From Lentimicrobium sp. (GTDB lineage Bacteria > Bacteroidota > Bacteroidia > Bacteroidales > Lentimicrobiaceae): a stretch of DNA of 64,000 bases. The translations under genes were made by a program, and so were the position numbers. Where the stretch lies: NCBI GenBank assembly GCA_019429275.1, contig JAHYJC010000010.1, forward strand, positions 1 through 64,000, read 5' to 3'. Shown here piece by piece: positions 16,610 to 25,943 of the stretch; position 1 is the first letter of the stretch, and every line of letters starts with the position of its first letter. Below the pieces are notes generated by a model. That model searched no databases. It had not been told where the DNA came from and was given only the letters and a program-made list of their open reading frames with translations.

Positions 16610-18775
16610 TTACTGTCCAGCTGCTTCCTTCATCGATAGTGAAATTCTTTTGCGGGCAACATCTACATCCATAACTTTAACCCTTACTTTCATGGTCAGC
16701 TTAACGACTTCATTTGGATTGCGGATAAAACGGTCTGCCATCTGACTGACATGAACCAGGCCATCCTGATGAACACCGATATCCACAAAGGCACCAAAAG
16801 CTGTTATATTGGTTACAATACCATTAAGTACCATGCCGGGTTTAAGGTCATCGATAGAGTTAATGCTGTTGTCAAATTCGAAGAGGTCGAACTGTTCGCG
16901 CGGATCGCGTCCGGGTTTTGCCAGTTCCTGAAGTATATCATTGATTGTAGGAAGTCCCGCAGTTTCAGTAACATAATCTTTCGGACGGATTTGTTTTCTG
17001 AGTTCTTCCTTTTCGATGAGATCTTCAACTGAACAATTAAGGTTCCCGGCCATTTGCCTGACAATATGATAACTTTCGGGATGGACAGCAGTTCTATCCA
17101 ATGGGTCAGGAGCATTCCTGATGCGGAGAAAGCCTGCAGCCTGTTCAAAAGCCTTTTCACCGAATCGCTTCACTTTTAGCAGTTCGGTTCTTGATTTGAA
17201 TTCGCCTTTCTGATTGCGGTAATCAATGATACTGCCTGCCAATGAAGGTCCAAGTCCTGATACATAACTCAGCAATTGCTTGCTTGCTGTGTTCAACTCA
17301 ACACCAACCTGGTTTACACAGGTGGTTACTGTGTCTTCCAGGCTGTGTTGAAGCGCCGATTGATTTACATCGTGCTGGTATTGACCCACTCCAATAGATT
17401 TTGGATCGATTTTAACCAACTCTGCCAATGGATCCATGAGGCGCCTCCCGATTGAAACTGCACCTCTGACAGTAACATCATAATCGGGAAACTCTTCCCT
17501 GGCAACAGCAGAGGCTGAATAAACCGAGGCTCCGCTTTCGTTAACCATTATTGAAATCAGGGGCCGGTCGAAAGGAATTTTTCGGATAAAATTCTCAGTT
17601 TCACGACCAGCAGTTCCATTGCCAATTGCTATGGCTTCAATACCATAAGCTGAAACCAGATTTTTTATTTTTGAAACAGCATTCCCAACTTCATTCTGAG
17701 GGGGATGAGGATAAATGGTTTCATTGTGTAATAATCTTCCCTGTCGGTCGAGACAAACCACTTTACAACCGGTACGAAAACCAGGATCTATGGCCAGAAT
17801 ATTTTTTTGCCCGAGGGGAGCAGCAAGCAGCAACTGACGAAGATTTCCGGCAAAAACCTTGATAGCTTCATAATCAGCCTTTTGTTTTGCCAACTGGCGC
17901 ATCTCTGTATCCATTGATGGTTGAAGCAGCCGTTTATAAGAATCTTTAACTGCCATTTCAACCTGTTGCGAAGCTTTATTTGTTCCTTTCATAAAAATAC
18001 GGTTCAGCAGAAAGATGGCGGTTTCCTCGTTTGCTTCTACCGAAAGTTTCAGAAATCCCTCTTCTTCTCCCCTGAAAATTGCCAGAATTCTATGCGAAGG
18101 TGCTTTCAGGATATTTTCGTTTGTGTCATAATAATTCTGAAAATGAATACCCTCAAGTTCACGTCCTTTAACCGGTTTTGAACTGATCATAGCCTCCCTG
18201 GTAAATAAATTCCGGATACGTTCACGGGCAGGCAGGCTTTCATTTACCCATTCGGCAATTATATCACGTGCTCCGGAAAGGGCTTCTTCAGGATTATTTA
18301 CATTCTTTTCCGGATCAATGAATGCTACTGCCTTTTCAGTGGGATCAACCGCTCCCTGCGCTAATATGATCTCTGCAAGGGGTTCAAGGCCTTTTTCACG
18401 TGCAATAGAAGCACGGGTTTTCCGCTTTGGTTTATAGGGCAAGTAAAGATCTTCGAGCAGGGTTAAGGTTTCAGCTGCTTTTATCTGTTTTTCGAGTTCA
18501 GGGGTCAGTTTTTCCTGAGCTGCAATGGTTTCAAGAATAAATTCACGGCGTTTCTCAAGTTCAACGAGCTGCTGATGTCTGTCGCGGATGGCAGCCAATT
18601 GAACCTCATCGAGGCTGCCGGTCAATTCCTTGCGGTAACGGGCCAGAAAAGGGATTGTAGCCCCGCCCTCCATCAATTTGATGGTATTGAATACCTGCCA
18701 GGGCTGCAAATTCATCTCCCGGGCAATCAATTCTGCAAATATTTTGTTCTGGTCTGGCATAATTGAAAGGCTCAT
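16610..18775 (-). CDS. tex: RNA-binding transcriptional accessory protein Tex
   Basis: 721-aa Tex/YhgF protein, a cytoplasmic nucleic-acid-binding factor linked to transcription. Domains in order: Tex helical N-terminus (IPFLARYRKELTGSLDE near residue 45), YqgF-like RNase H fold (ILAIDPGFRTGCKVVCLD near 327), helix-hairpin-helix repeats (LLSYVSGLGPSLAGSIIDYR near 500) and a C-terminal S1 domain (GMVLNGIVTNITAFGAFVDIG near 640). Length is normal for the family. The start may be residue 1 or Met6. Its start lies 3 bp after the stop of the upstream spermidine-synthase-like gene, so the two are co-transcribed. Confidence 0.95.
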   Translation of the reverse strand: MSLSIMPDQNKIFAELIAREMNLQPWQVFNTIKLMEGGATIPFLARYRKELTGSLDEVQLAAIRDRHQQLVELEKRREFILETIAAQEKLTPELEKQIKAAETLTLLEDLYLPYKPKRKTRASIAREKGLEPLAEIILAQGAVDPTEKAVAFIDPEKNVNNPEEALSGARDIIAEWVNESLPARERIRNLFTREAMISSKPVKGRELEGIHFQNYYDTNENILKAPSHRILAIFRGEEEGFLKLSVEANEETAIFLLNRIFMKGTNKASQQVEMAVKDSYKRLLQPSMDTEMRQLAKQKADYEAIKVFAGNLRQLLLAAPLGQKNILAIDPGFRTGCKVVCLDRQGRLLHNETIYPHPPQNEVGNAVSKIKNLVSAYGIEAIAIGNGTAGRETENFIRKIPFDRPLISIMVNESGASVYSASAVAREEFPDYDVTVRGAVSIGRRLMDPLAELVKIDPKSIGVGQYQHDVNQSALQHSLEDTVTTCVNQVGVELNTASKQLLSYVSGLGPSLAGSIIDYRNQKGEFKSRTELLKVKRFGEKAFEQAAGFLRIRNAPDPLDRTAVHPESYHIVRQMAGNLNCSVEDLIEKEELRKQIRPKDYVTETAGLPTINDILQELAKPGRDPREQFDLFEFDNSINSIDDLKPGMVLNGIVTNITAFGAFVDIGVHQDGLVHVSQMADRFIRNPNEVVKLTMKVRVKVMDVDVARKRISLSMKEAAGQ

Positions 18776-18778
18776 TTT

Positions 18779-19465
18779 TTATTGCTTTATACCTGTAATC
18801 ATTATATTGGGCGATTTTTTATTTATCGGAATACGATATGTTTTAACTTCTGATAAAAAAACCGAGAAAATATCTTCCAGCTTCTTTACGTCGGATTCGC
18901 CATCCAAATCATCGATGAGTTTATTAAACACCAGCTTCCCTCCTGATTGAAGACATCTGCTAACCTGAGCAATGAATTCTTCTGTCTCAAATTTCTCAGG
19001 CACCTGATCGTCAATATAAATATCCACAACGATGAGTTTATAACTTAGCTTACAATTGAAAACATAATCATAAGCATCGTCAATAATCAGGTTCAGGTCT
19101 CTCAGTTTATCGGTATCAAAATGCTCAAAACCAGCCTTAATAATCATTTCATCTATCTCAACACCAGTTATAGGGTTGGGTAGATTTAGCTCTTTTCGCA
19201 GGATATTTGCAACACTGCCACCGCCAAACCCAAGTATCAAAACCGGATTATGAGTTCCGGATTCAGGTGGGTCAATATGAAAATAGCGTCGGAAAGCATC
19301 ATGAAGCGGGCCAAAAGAGTAATTTACACTACCGGCATTGATCTGGTAACGTCCGTTAATCAGACAAACTTCAATATCGGGGCCAAAATTACTCTTGTAC
19401 CAACCCACTGATTGTTCGGAGGTAAAACTGCTCAGATAGCGAAAAGCCTTCATTTTGCCTGACAT
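18779..19465 (-). CDS. Spermidine-synthase-like methyltransferase-fold protein
   Basis: 228-aa Rossmann-fold protein of the spermidine synthase superfamily. Visible are the NGRYQI strand typical of the N-terminal sheet, the nucleotide loop VLILGFGGGSVANIL near residue 73, the acidic GVEIDEMI strand end near 100, and DDAYDYV near 127. Canonical polyamine synthases are about 280 aa with a longer N-terminal domain, so this short form may not make spermidine; many Bacteroidota proteins of this type have no known substrate. It is the first gene of a two-gene unit with tex. A TATCTTTG promoter box lies 14 bp before its ATG. Confidence 0.7.
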   Translation of the reverse strand: MSGKMKAFRYLSSFTSEQSVGWYKSNFGPDIEVCLINGRYQINAGSVNYSFGPLHDAFRRYFHIDPPESGTHNPVLILGFGGGSVANILRKELNLPNPITGVEIDEMIIKAGFEHFDTDKLRDLNLIIDDAYDYVFNCKLSYKLIVVDIYIDDQVPEKFETEEFIAQVSRCLQSGGKLVFNKLIDDLDGESDVKKLEDIFSVFLSEVKTYRIPINKKSPNIMITGIKQ

Positions 19466-19479
19466 CCCAATACTTTCTA

Positions 19480-19487
19480 CAAAGATA
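19480..19487 (-). promoter_or_regulatory. Promoter -7 box of the spermidine-synthase-like gene and tex
   Basis: Minus-strand TATCTTTG fits TAnnTTTG and lies 14 bp before the ATG at 19465. It starts directly at the end of the T run of the upstream gene's terminator. No clear -33 box is seen. Confidence 0.45.
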
Positions 19488-19509
19488 AAAAAAGCCGGTA
19501 TTGGCCGGC
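19487..19509 (-). terminator. Terminator of the T9SS type B cargo gene
   Basis: On the minus strand GCCGG and CCGGC (19505-19509 and 19494-19498) form a GC-rich stem with a 6-base loop, followed by seven T (19493-19487). It lies about 27 bp after the stop of the gene at 19536-21443. Confidence 0.75.
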
Positions 19510-19535
19510 CATAAGTTTAGTGATCAAAACCAACT

Positions 19536-21443
19536 TTAGCGGAGCAGGGTAATGTTACCTTTATATTGTACTTTTCCCGTAAATGAAATATTCCCGACGA
19601 CATTGAATGACATAATCCAGGAATAGAGGCCTGAAGGTGATAACTGTCCGTTGAAGGTGCCATCCCAACCTTCGGACAATTGGTTGGTTTCCCATACCTT
19701 CTGTCCCCAGCGGTTAAAGACCACAAGATTAAAATCAGAAATCCCTTTATCGGGTCCTCTGGCGATAAATATATCGTTTAGCCCATCCATGTTTGGAGTG
19801 AAAGCATTCGGAAGGGTAATTGCCAGAGATTTTATAAGAATTGTATCAGAACTCCTGCAACAATTATAATCCTCGATCTCAACAATTATTTCACCAGGAT
19901 CAGTTACATCAAAAAACTGATTATTACTACCATCCTGCCAGAGATATGAAAACATTCCTTCTCCTCCGTCAAGCGGAATCACTGAGCCGGGAAACAAATA
20001 AAGGCTATCACCTACATTTTCAAAACTTTTTGGCGGCAGAGGGCTGATGATTACCTGGGTATGCGTTGTATAAGATTCACCATTGTAAGTTTCGGTGACT
20101 GAAACATCATATATGCCGGGGTTTTCATAAACATGAACCGGATTAAAACCTGTTCCTGGTGTAGGATTGGCCAGATCTCCAAAATCCCACTCCACAGCAT
20201 CAATGTTCGACTCGTTCAGCAGCCAGAATTCTGTTACATCAAGTATACATTTTGTATCATAATCAACAGGAGGCACATCAAAAAAGCTTTGAATGAAACT
20301 TGGAAAACTATTCTGGCCTTTTTTTGTACCTAAATTGACTCCTTCCTGAGTGTAATTACAGGCCAGGCCGGGCCGGTTTGGATTTTCAATAACACCCAAC
20401 CAATACTGCTGAACACGACTGACATAAATTTTCCCATCTCTGCCAATTTGAAGTGCAGAAACATCTGAATCCATTGGGGCAGGATTAAGTTCTGACACAC
20501 CACCACCGGCAACAATATCAAACTGATACAAATAATTTTGTCTTCCAGTCGAAAGATTGACAATTGTATAATAAAGCTTAGTGCCATCGGGTGAAAATTC
20601 AACATAATTGGGACCCTGATCATTACTTGTGGGTGGAGACAATGTAACTCCACCGCTGACACGACCTGTTGCATTGTCGAAAGAAAATAGTTCAACAATG
20701 CCTTTCCCATATGAAGTAAAAGCTATTTTATCTCCTTTTGGAGAAATTTTCATAGCTCCCATGTATTCTCTGTCGTTATAAACACTGCTTAATGATGAGC
20801 CCTGGAAGCTTGAAACTGCCATTTCCTTCACCCCCGATGAATCAACCAGGAAAGCATGAAAGCTATTGTCATCCAGGCCATGAGCAACCACCCAATAATC
20901 TTTACCATTGGCATGTTTCACTCCGGAAAGCATTTCAGCAGACTTTGAAAGTAGCTGAATGTTACGGTCTGAGGTTACAGCTCCATAATTATTGTTTATC
21001 GATACATCTACCCGTGAATAGTTAAGGCCTTTGGTGGTGCCAAAAGTTGTTGGAACCACAATATCTGTAGTGAAAATATAAAACATCTGAGAAGTTCCGG
21101 GTTTTGGCACAATCAGTGCCGATTGGGTTGAGCTTAGGTCGCCGCTCAGGTTTGGCCCAAAATTGATATTATCATGGTTTCTGTTCCAAACCCTCATGCC
21201 ATCGGTGTAAAGCAACAGATTCCCACTGACATCCGAAATTGATGCTGCACCTTTTCCTGCGGGCAGATTTTCAACAGAAGGATGGTTTACTAAAACTCCT
21301 CCATCTGTAAAATTAAGACCGACATTTTGATAAAAAAGCCAGTTATCTGCTTCGCGTGGCACAACATAGGAGCATCTGTTCTGAGCTTTGGCATAAAAAC
21401 ATGAAGAAATAAGCATCAGTGCAACAGCGGAAAGTATTTTCAT
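19536..21443 (-). CDS. T9SS type B sorting domain (gliding-motility-associated C-terminal) protein
   Basis: 635-aa secreted protein. It has a signal peptide (cleavage after FYAKAQ) and a region with repeated SPDGTKLYYTIV-like and GNLLLYTDGMRVWN strands that looks like a beta-propeller (residues about 40-400). A PKD domain follows (VEWDFGDLANPTPGTGFNPVHVYENPGIYDV). The C-terminal type B/CHU_C signal LPNAFTPNMDGLNDIF with VFNRWGQKVWET and GWDGTFNG directs export through T9SS. Function is probably cell-surface or adhesin-like, with no catalytic motif. An intriguing palindrome sits 16 bp upstream of the start. The cargo gene at 21519-24671 lies immediately upstream on the same strand. Confidence 0.85.
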   Translation of the reverse strand: MKILSAVALMLISSCFYAKAQNRCSYVVPREADNWLFYQNVGLNFTDGGVLVNHPSVENLPAGKGAASISDVSGNLLLYTDGMRVWNRNHDNINFGPNLSGDLSSTQSALIVPKPGTSQMFYIFTTDIVVPTTFGTTKGLNYSRVDVSINNNYGAVTSDRNIQLLSKSAEMLSGVKHANGKDYWVVAHGLDDNSFHAFLVDSSGVKEMAVSSFQGSSLSSVYNDREYMGAMKISPKGDKIAFTSYGKGIVELFSFDNATGRVSGGVTLSPPTSNDQGPNYVEFSPDGTKLYYTIVNLSTGRQNYLYQFDIVAGGGVSELNPAPMDSDVSALQIGRDGKIYVSRVQQYWLGVIENPNRPGLACNYTQEGVNLGTKKGQNSFPSFIQSFFDVPPVDYDTKCILDVTEFWLLNESNIDAVEWDFGDLANPTPGTGFNPVHVYENPGIYDVSVTETYNGESYTTHTQVIISPLPPKSFENVGDSLYLFPGSVIPLDGGEGMFSYLWQDGSNNQFFDVTDPGEIIVEIEDYNCCRSSDTILIKSLAITLPNAFTPNMDGLNDIFIARGPDKGISDFNLVVFNRWGQKVWETNQLSEGWDGTFNGQLSPSGLYSWIMSFNVVGNISFTGKVQYKGNITLLR

Positions 21444-21458
21444 TGAGTCGAACAGGTA

Positions 21459-21481
21459 TTGATTATTAGCCTAATAATCAA
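21459..21481. promoter_or_regulatory. Near-perfect 23-bp palindrome upstream of the T9SS type B gene
   Basis: TTGATTATTAG (21459-21469), one central C, and CTAATAATCAA (21471-21481). The arms are perfectly complementary over 11 bp. It lies between two T9SS cargo genes, 16 bp before the start of the downstream one. Operator, translation-blocking hairpin or weak terminator of the upstream gene are all possible; there is no T run. Confidence 0.5.
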
Positions 21482-21518
21482 GCTTAAGGCCTATAATTCA
21501 GTTAGATTAAGCAATTTA

Positions 21519-24500
21519 TTATCGGGAAATAATGAGAGGGCGTGAGATTATTTCATTATTTCCGGAAAGTTTCAATATGTAAATTCCTTTAGCAAAATCA
21601 GCCAGATTAATTAAAATTTCTGAACGCAGTCCGGAATTCAGTTCAACAGGCTGCGAAAATAAAAGTTTCCCAATCAATGAATGTATATCGATCTGCATGT
21701 TTCCTTTGAATTCTGTAATAATCACATTGAATTGACCATCGGATGAGGGATTCGGATAAACAGTCAACCTTGGATCAATTTGCTGTTCATCAATACCGTA
21801 ACTACAGCTTTGAAAAGTAAAAAAGGCTGAAATTTCAGATGTGTTTAGGCAGCCTGTTTCAGGATTGGTAACTATAACCTCATAGTGCTGCTCATCAAAA
21901 CTCAATCCTGAAGTACTGATAATTATAGTCTGATTGGAAGAACCATTGCTCCAGTTATAATCAAATCCGGGATTACCGGCATCCAGAGTAACGGTGTCGT
22001 AAACACAAATGCCGATATTCCCGTTGCCGAGCAACTGCACCCTGGGATCATTGTGGGGTATCAGGTCAATCTGGGGCAACTGATTGACATTTACCCTGAC
22101 ATTTCCTGAAACTGTATTGAAGCCGTCATTTACTGTTACCGTATAATCGGTACTTATTGCAGGAGAAACCTTTGGTGTAGCCTCAGTTGAATAAAAACCA
22201 TCGGTTCCTGACCAGGTGAAAGATACATAAGAATTTGATCCTCCTCCCGGAACCGCTCTGAGCGTAGTTGAATCATTCCGGCAAATTACAACCTCATCGG
22301 CTATCGGATTAACCTCCAGCTCAGTTCCGGTAATGGTTACTTCGGTTTGAGATCCGGAAACACAACCCTTGTTATCGGTTACCGTGAGGGTAAAACCCTG
22401 AGATTGATAAAGGTTGGTGGTCAGGGTTTGTGATGCATTTGGATTTATCACTTTGGATTCAGGCTGCCAATGATACAAAAATGGCTGTGCTCCACTTACA
22501 ATGTTTGAAACCAGTGTTGTACTTGTTCCATGCGGAATCGGAGCCACAGGTGTAATGTTAAAAACAGGCAAGGGATTAACAACAATCAGAATTTCCTGAT
22601 TGAAACTATTAAAACCATCATAAATATTTAATTTATAAGTAGTTGTTACCACAGGATTTACCGTAACATCTTCAAGGGAAGATGTAAACCCAGCCGGAAG
22701 TGAAGTCCATGAATAGGTGTAATTTCCTGAGCCTCCCGAAATCATAGCATTTAATAAGGTTGAGCCTCCGATACAAATCTCAGGGGGACTGGCCTGTATC
22801 TGAGCATTTAGCGGCCCACCGGTAACCGTTACCGTCATCTGATCTGATTGCTGGCACCCATTTCCATTATCGGTTGCGGTGAGTATAAAATCGGTAGTTG
22901 ATTCTAGTTGAGTGGTCATCGGAGTTAAAATTGCGGCATTTACAACCTTATCTGAAGGTGTCCACAAATAAGAATGGCTTCCTGAACCACCTGAGGCACT
23001 TCCATTGAGCTGTGTGGTCGTTCCAAATGGAATTGATTTGTCATTACCGGCATTGGCCTGTGGGGTTGGAGCTACTGTAATTGACTCGGAATGAACAGCA
23101 GAACAACCGGTATTGGATACTACTGAAAGTGTTACATTATAATTTCCTGCATTATAAACATGAACAGGATTTTGAACATTAGATGTATTTCCATTACCAA
23201 AATCCCACGCCCAGGAAGCAATGCTGCCCGAGTCCAGAACGGTTTCATCATTAAAAACGGTTTGTTTGCCGCTACAGAGATTGGATGCGGTAAAATCAGG
23301 TATTGGTGTTGGCCTCACGGTAACAATTGCTTCACCTGAAAATGAACCGGTACATGCCAGATTGCTGATGCCTACCAGTGAATAGGTAGTTGTATTCAGC
23401 GGCTTTACCCAGAAAGAGTGAGGTGAGTTCATGAAGTCAACAATCATAGGCCCTGAGCCTGCGTTGATTGATGCTCTGTATGGCGCCGGCCCTGTTGCAG
23501 TTACCACCAGCTGGGTGGAATCTCCTTTGCAGATGGATGCTCCGCCCGAAAGTGTACCGACCGGAGGATTATATACTGAAACTTCAGTTGTAGTAGGATC
23601 ACTTGTCTGTCCGTTGACTGTAATGGTCAGTGAATATGTTCCTGCATGAGAAAACTGTACATTAGGTATCTGAGGATTCTGTACATTACTGATAAATCCT
23701 CCAGGCCCTGTCCAATGGTACTGCGCACCCCCAACCGAAGCAGCAGTCAATTGCAGGGTATTACCGACACAAACCGGTGAGTTGCTTGCAGCAGGAGGCG
23801 GAAGAATGGTACAATCGGTAGTACCGGTTCCTCCGGTTTTCTGGAAGGTAATATCGCAAGGTTGATTGGAATAGTTCGTAATGATTAAAATGTAGTATTG
23901 TCCGGGCTGGCCATTTGGAATTAAGGCATTTTCTGTAGGATTTGGAGAATAACTGCAGGAAACTACTTTGCTGCTTGTAAGGCCCCCAGGTGTATTGGTC
24001 ATCGGGCAGGGCAAAATCGGATCTTCATAAGGACCCCATAAACAGAAATCGATATCCCTTAAAGGACTACTCGACATAAAAATAGTAATCGGACCCGGAT
24101 CAAGGATACGCAAATGATACCAGGCAGGATTGGGCTGGGTGGACAAGCAATTATAATTGGGTCCACTTTGAGATTGTGTATTGGTGCCAGCCGGAAAAGT
24201 ATAAATAGAGTTGGTACAGAAAGGAAGCGATGTATGGCAGGAGTCATTTTCGGTTGAGCGTTTGCCCGACAATGCATAATTTTCAAGCAAATTTCCGTAA
24301 ACTGATTTTAGTTTTAAAATTTCCGTCGTTTGTTGTTCTTTATCAGAATTCTTTTCCATCATCAGAGTTTCACCTATAATCTGCCTGACTTTGGATTGAA
24401 GTGTGTTAAAATCCGATTCCAGCGGATAGATGTAAATCACACCGGTTTCATCTGAAATGGCAACCTTAGCGTCCTGCAATTGCAGGAATTCATTTACGAT

Positions 24501-24671
24501 CACCATCCGACTGAAATAGGAATATTCTTCCAGTTCAAACCTGATGTAACTGCTGCCATCATCTGCTTTAATTACTTCCTGCGATGAAACAGCAGAAATC
24601 ATCAAAAGAGTTAAAATGAACAGAGATAAAGAACGCCTGACAATACCAGGCATTGTGAAGAAATTTTCCAT
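21519..24671 (-). CDS. Large T9SS type A sorting domain protein with PKD and Ig-like repeats
   Basis: Predicted 1050-aa secreted protein, start taken at MENFFTMPGIVRR, which gives a normal signal peptide (cleavage near AVSSQ); an upstream ATG at 24746 would put 25 residues before it. After an N-terminal region of about 250 residues come Ig-like and PKD-type repeats. Recognisable units are PVCVGNTLQLTAASVGG, SICKGDSTQLVVTATG, WAWDFGNGNTSNVQNPVHVY and ICIGGSTLLNAMISGGSG. The C-terminus has the T9SS type A signal (LTVYPNPSSDGQFNV, IYILKLSGN). It is probably a surface-anchored adhesin; no catalytic residues are seen. A well-formed promoter lies at 24852-24884. Confidence 0.85.
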   Translation of the reverse strand: MENFFTMPGIVRRSLSLFILTLLMISAVSSQEVIKADDGSSYIRFELEEYSYFSRMVIVNEFLQLQDAKVAISDETGVIYIYPLESDFNTLQSKVRQIIGETLMMEKNSDKEQQTTEILKLKSVYGNLLENYALSGKRSTENDSCHTSLPFCTNSIYTFPAGTNTQSQSGPNYNCLSTQPNPAWYHLRILDPGPITIFMSSSPLRDIDFCLWGPYEDPILPCPMTNTPGGLTSSKVVSCSYSPNPTENALIPNGQPGQYYILIITNYSNQPCDITFQKTGGTGTTDCTILPPPAASNSPVCVGNTLQLTAASVGGAQYHWTGPGGFISNVQNPQIPNVQFSHAGTYSLTITVNGQTSDPTTTEVSVYNPPVGTLSGGASICKGDSTQLVVTATGPAPYRASINAGSGPMIVDFMNSPHSFWVKPLNTTTYSLVGISNLACTGSFSGEAIVTVRPTPIPDFTASNLCSGKQTVFNDETVLDSGSIASWAWDFGNGNTSNVQNPVHVYNAGNYNVTLSVVSNTGCSAVHSESITVAPTPQANAGNDKSIPFGTTTQLNGSASGGSGSHSYLWTPSDKVVNAAILTPMTTQLESTTDFILTATDNGNGCQQSDQMTVTVTGGPLNAQIQASPPEICIGGSTLLNAMISGGSGNYTYSWTSLPAGFTSSLEDVTVNPVVTTTYKLNIYDGFNSFNQEILIVVNPLPVFNITPVAPIPHGTSTTLVSNIVSGAQPFLYHWQPESKVINPNASQTLTTNLYQSQGFTLTVTDNKGCVSGSQTEVTITGTELEVNPIADEVVICRNDSTTLRAVPGGGSNSYVSFTWSGTDGFYSTEATPKVSPAISTDYTVTVNDGFNTVSGNVRVNVNQLPQIDLIPHNDPRVQLLGNGNIGICVYDTVTLDAGNPGFDYNWSNGSSNQTIIISTSGLSFDEQHYEVIVTNPETGCLNTSEISAFFTFQSCSYGIDEQQIDPRLTVYPNPSSDGQFNVIITEFKGNMQIDIHSLIGKLLFSQPVELNSGLRSEILINLADFAKGIYILKLSGNNEIISRPLIISR

Positions 24672-25214
24672 CGCTTTACTTTTTAAAATCTCAAACCGAA
24701 AAAAAAGAACAGTACTAAATAATTGTTTGATGGGAAAGGCCATCAATATAAAGCATGTTGCCCTGAAAATAATTTATTAATCCCGGTTTAATGAATAATC
24801 AACTGAAAATACTTCAAAATTCAGTCCCTGAAATATTCTGAGTTAAGTCTTCAAAATTATAAACTTATTGAATAATATAACAAAGATTCGTAAAGATTTT
24901 GAAAAAAATTAGCCATTAAATAAATAAACCTGATGAATAAAACCGATCATAGCGCATATATCAGAAAGGTTAAAGTAGCTTCAGGAATTTAAAGCAACTG
25001 ATTAACTATTGTTTCTTCAACTCATAAAACAGCGTTAAGATCTTCAGCCTGGAATTAACATAACTCCGATTCATTCTATTTTATTTGTCTTCAAAATGAA
25101 ACCCCGGCTTGTGTTGATCAAATCAGTTCGAAATCATAATTTTGATAACTTTGCGTAATTAAATGCAGAAGTCTGCGTTTGGTTTAATATACAATCTCTG
25201 AAATTTTTCTCGCT
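24672..25214. other. Divergent intergenic region, no gene seen
   Basis: 543-bp AT-rich spacer between the divergent T9SS type A gene and the PKD lipoprotein gene. It holds the minus-strand promoter at 24852-24884 and a plus-strand TAACTTTG box at 25146-25153 about 60 bp before the lipoprotein ATG. I see no RNA gene or repeat. Confidence 0.6.
24852..24884 (-). promoter_or_regulatory. Promoter of the large T9SS type A gene
   Basis: Minus-strand TTTG (24884-24881) and TAATTTTG (24859-24852) with a 21-bp spacer match the Bacteroidota promoter. The leader to the ATG at 24671 would be about 175 nt. Confidence 0.55.
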
Positions 25215-25934
25215 ATGCTCAAATACTTTTCTGAATTTCTGGCTCTGTTGTTGATTTCATTCCTGATTATGACAGGTTGCAATAAAGATGAACATAATAC
25301 CGAAAATCATCTGCCGGTTGCTGCATTCGAAGTTGATGCCTACAGAGGCGATGTAAACACTGTATTTCAGTTTGACGGCAGTAAAGTATCTGATTTTGAA
25401 GACTCTGATGAATCTCTTGAGATAAGGTGGGATTGGAATAATGATGGAATCTATGATACAGAATTCTCAACCGTAAAAATAGTGGCCTATCAATATTCCC
25501 AAACCGGTCTTTACTTTCCGCTTTTGCAGGTTCGCGATAGCAAGGGAATGGCAGATTCGATAAGAAAAATGGTTGTCGTAGTAAACGACATCAACAATCA
25601 AACTCCCGAAGTCCCTTATGTTGTTTTTCCAGAAGACTGGCAAGTATGGATTGATACCACTATTTATTTTAAATGGAAATGTGCCGGAGACCCTGAAAAT
25701 GATCCTTTGACTTTCGACATATGGATTGGCAACAGTGAGGACAATCTGCAACCCGAGGATAATATTACTGTTAACACCGAAATTTTTAACAATGAGCAGG
25801 TTTATGTAACCCATTTATCAGGCTTTGACTATGAAACGACATATTTTTGGCAGATTTACGTCAAAGACCCAAACGGAAATTATACACCTGGACCTGTCTG
25901 GCGCTTCAAAACAAAACCTAAGTCTTCGTTTTAG
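25215..25934 (+). CDS. PKD-domain lipoprotein
   Basis: 239-aa predicted lipoprotein. The hydrophobic signal LALLLISFLIMTGC has its lipobox Cys at residue 22. A PKD domain follows (PVAAFEVDAY to QYSQTGLYFPLLQVRDSKG, residues about 35-115), with a calcium-binding-like DWNNDGIYD. A second fibronectin-III-like domain (PYVVFPEDWQVWIDTTIYFKW, TYFWQIYVKDPNG) ends the protein. Probably exposed at the cell surface or in the periplasm; ligand unknown. It is followed after 9 bp by the DUF4369 gene, so the two probably form an operon. Confidence 0.75.
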   Translation: MLKYFSEFLALLLISFLIMTGCNKDEHNTENHLPVAAFEVDAYRGDVNTVFQFDGSKVSDFEDSDESLEIRWDWNNDGIYDTEFSTVKIVAYQYSQTGLYFPLLQVRDSKGMADSIRKMVVVVNDINNQTPEVPYVVFPEDWQVWIDTTIYFKWKCAGDPENDPLTFDIWIGNSEDNLQPEDNITVNTEIFNNEQVYVTHLSGFDYETTYFWQIYVKDPNGNYTPGPVWRFKTKPKSSF

Positions 25935-25943
25935 TAAGTGCAA

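Noticed and set aside
21519-24671. Internal repeats in the large T9SS gene as a DNA repeat array
   Set aside because: The repetition is at the protein-domain level (Ig/PKD units) and diverged at DNA level; it is not a tandem DNA repeat or CRISPR.
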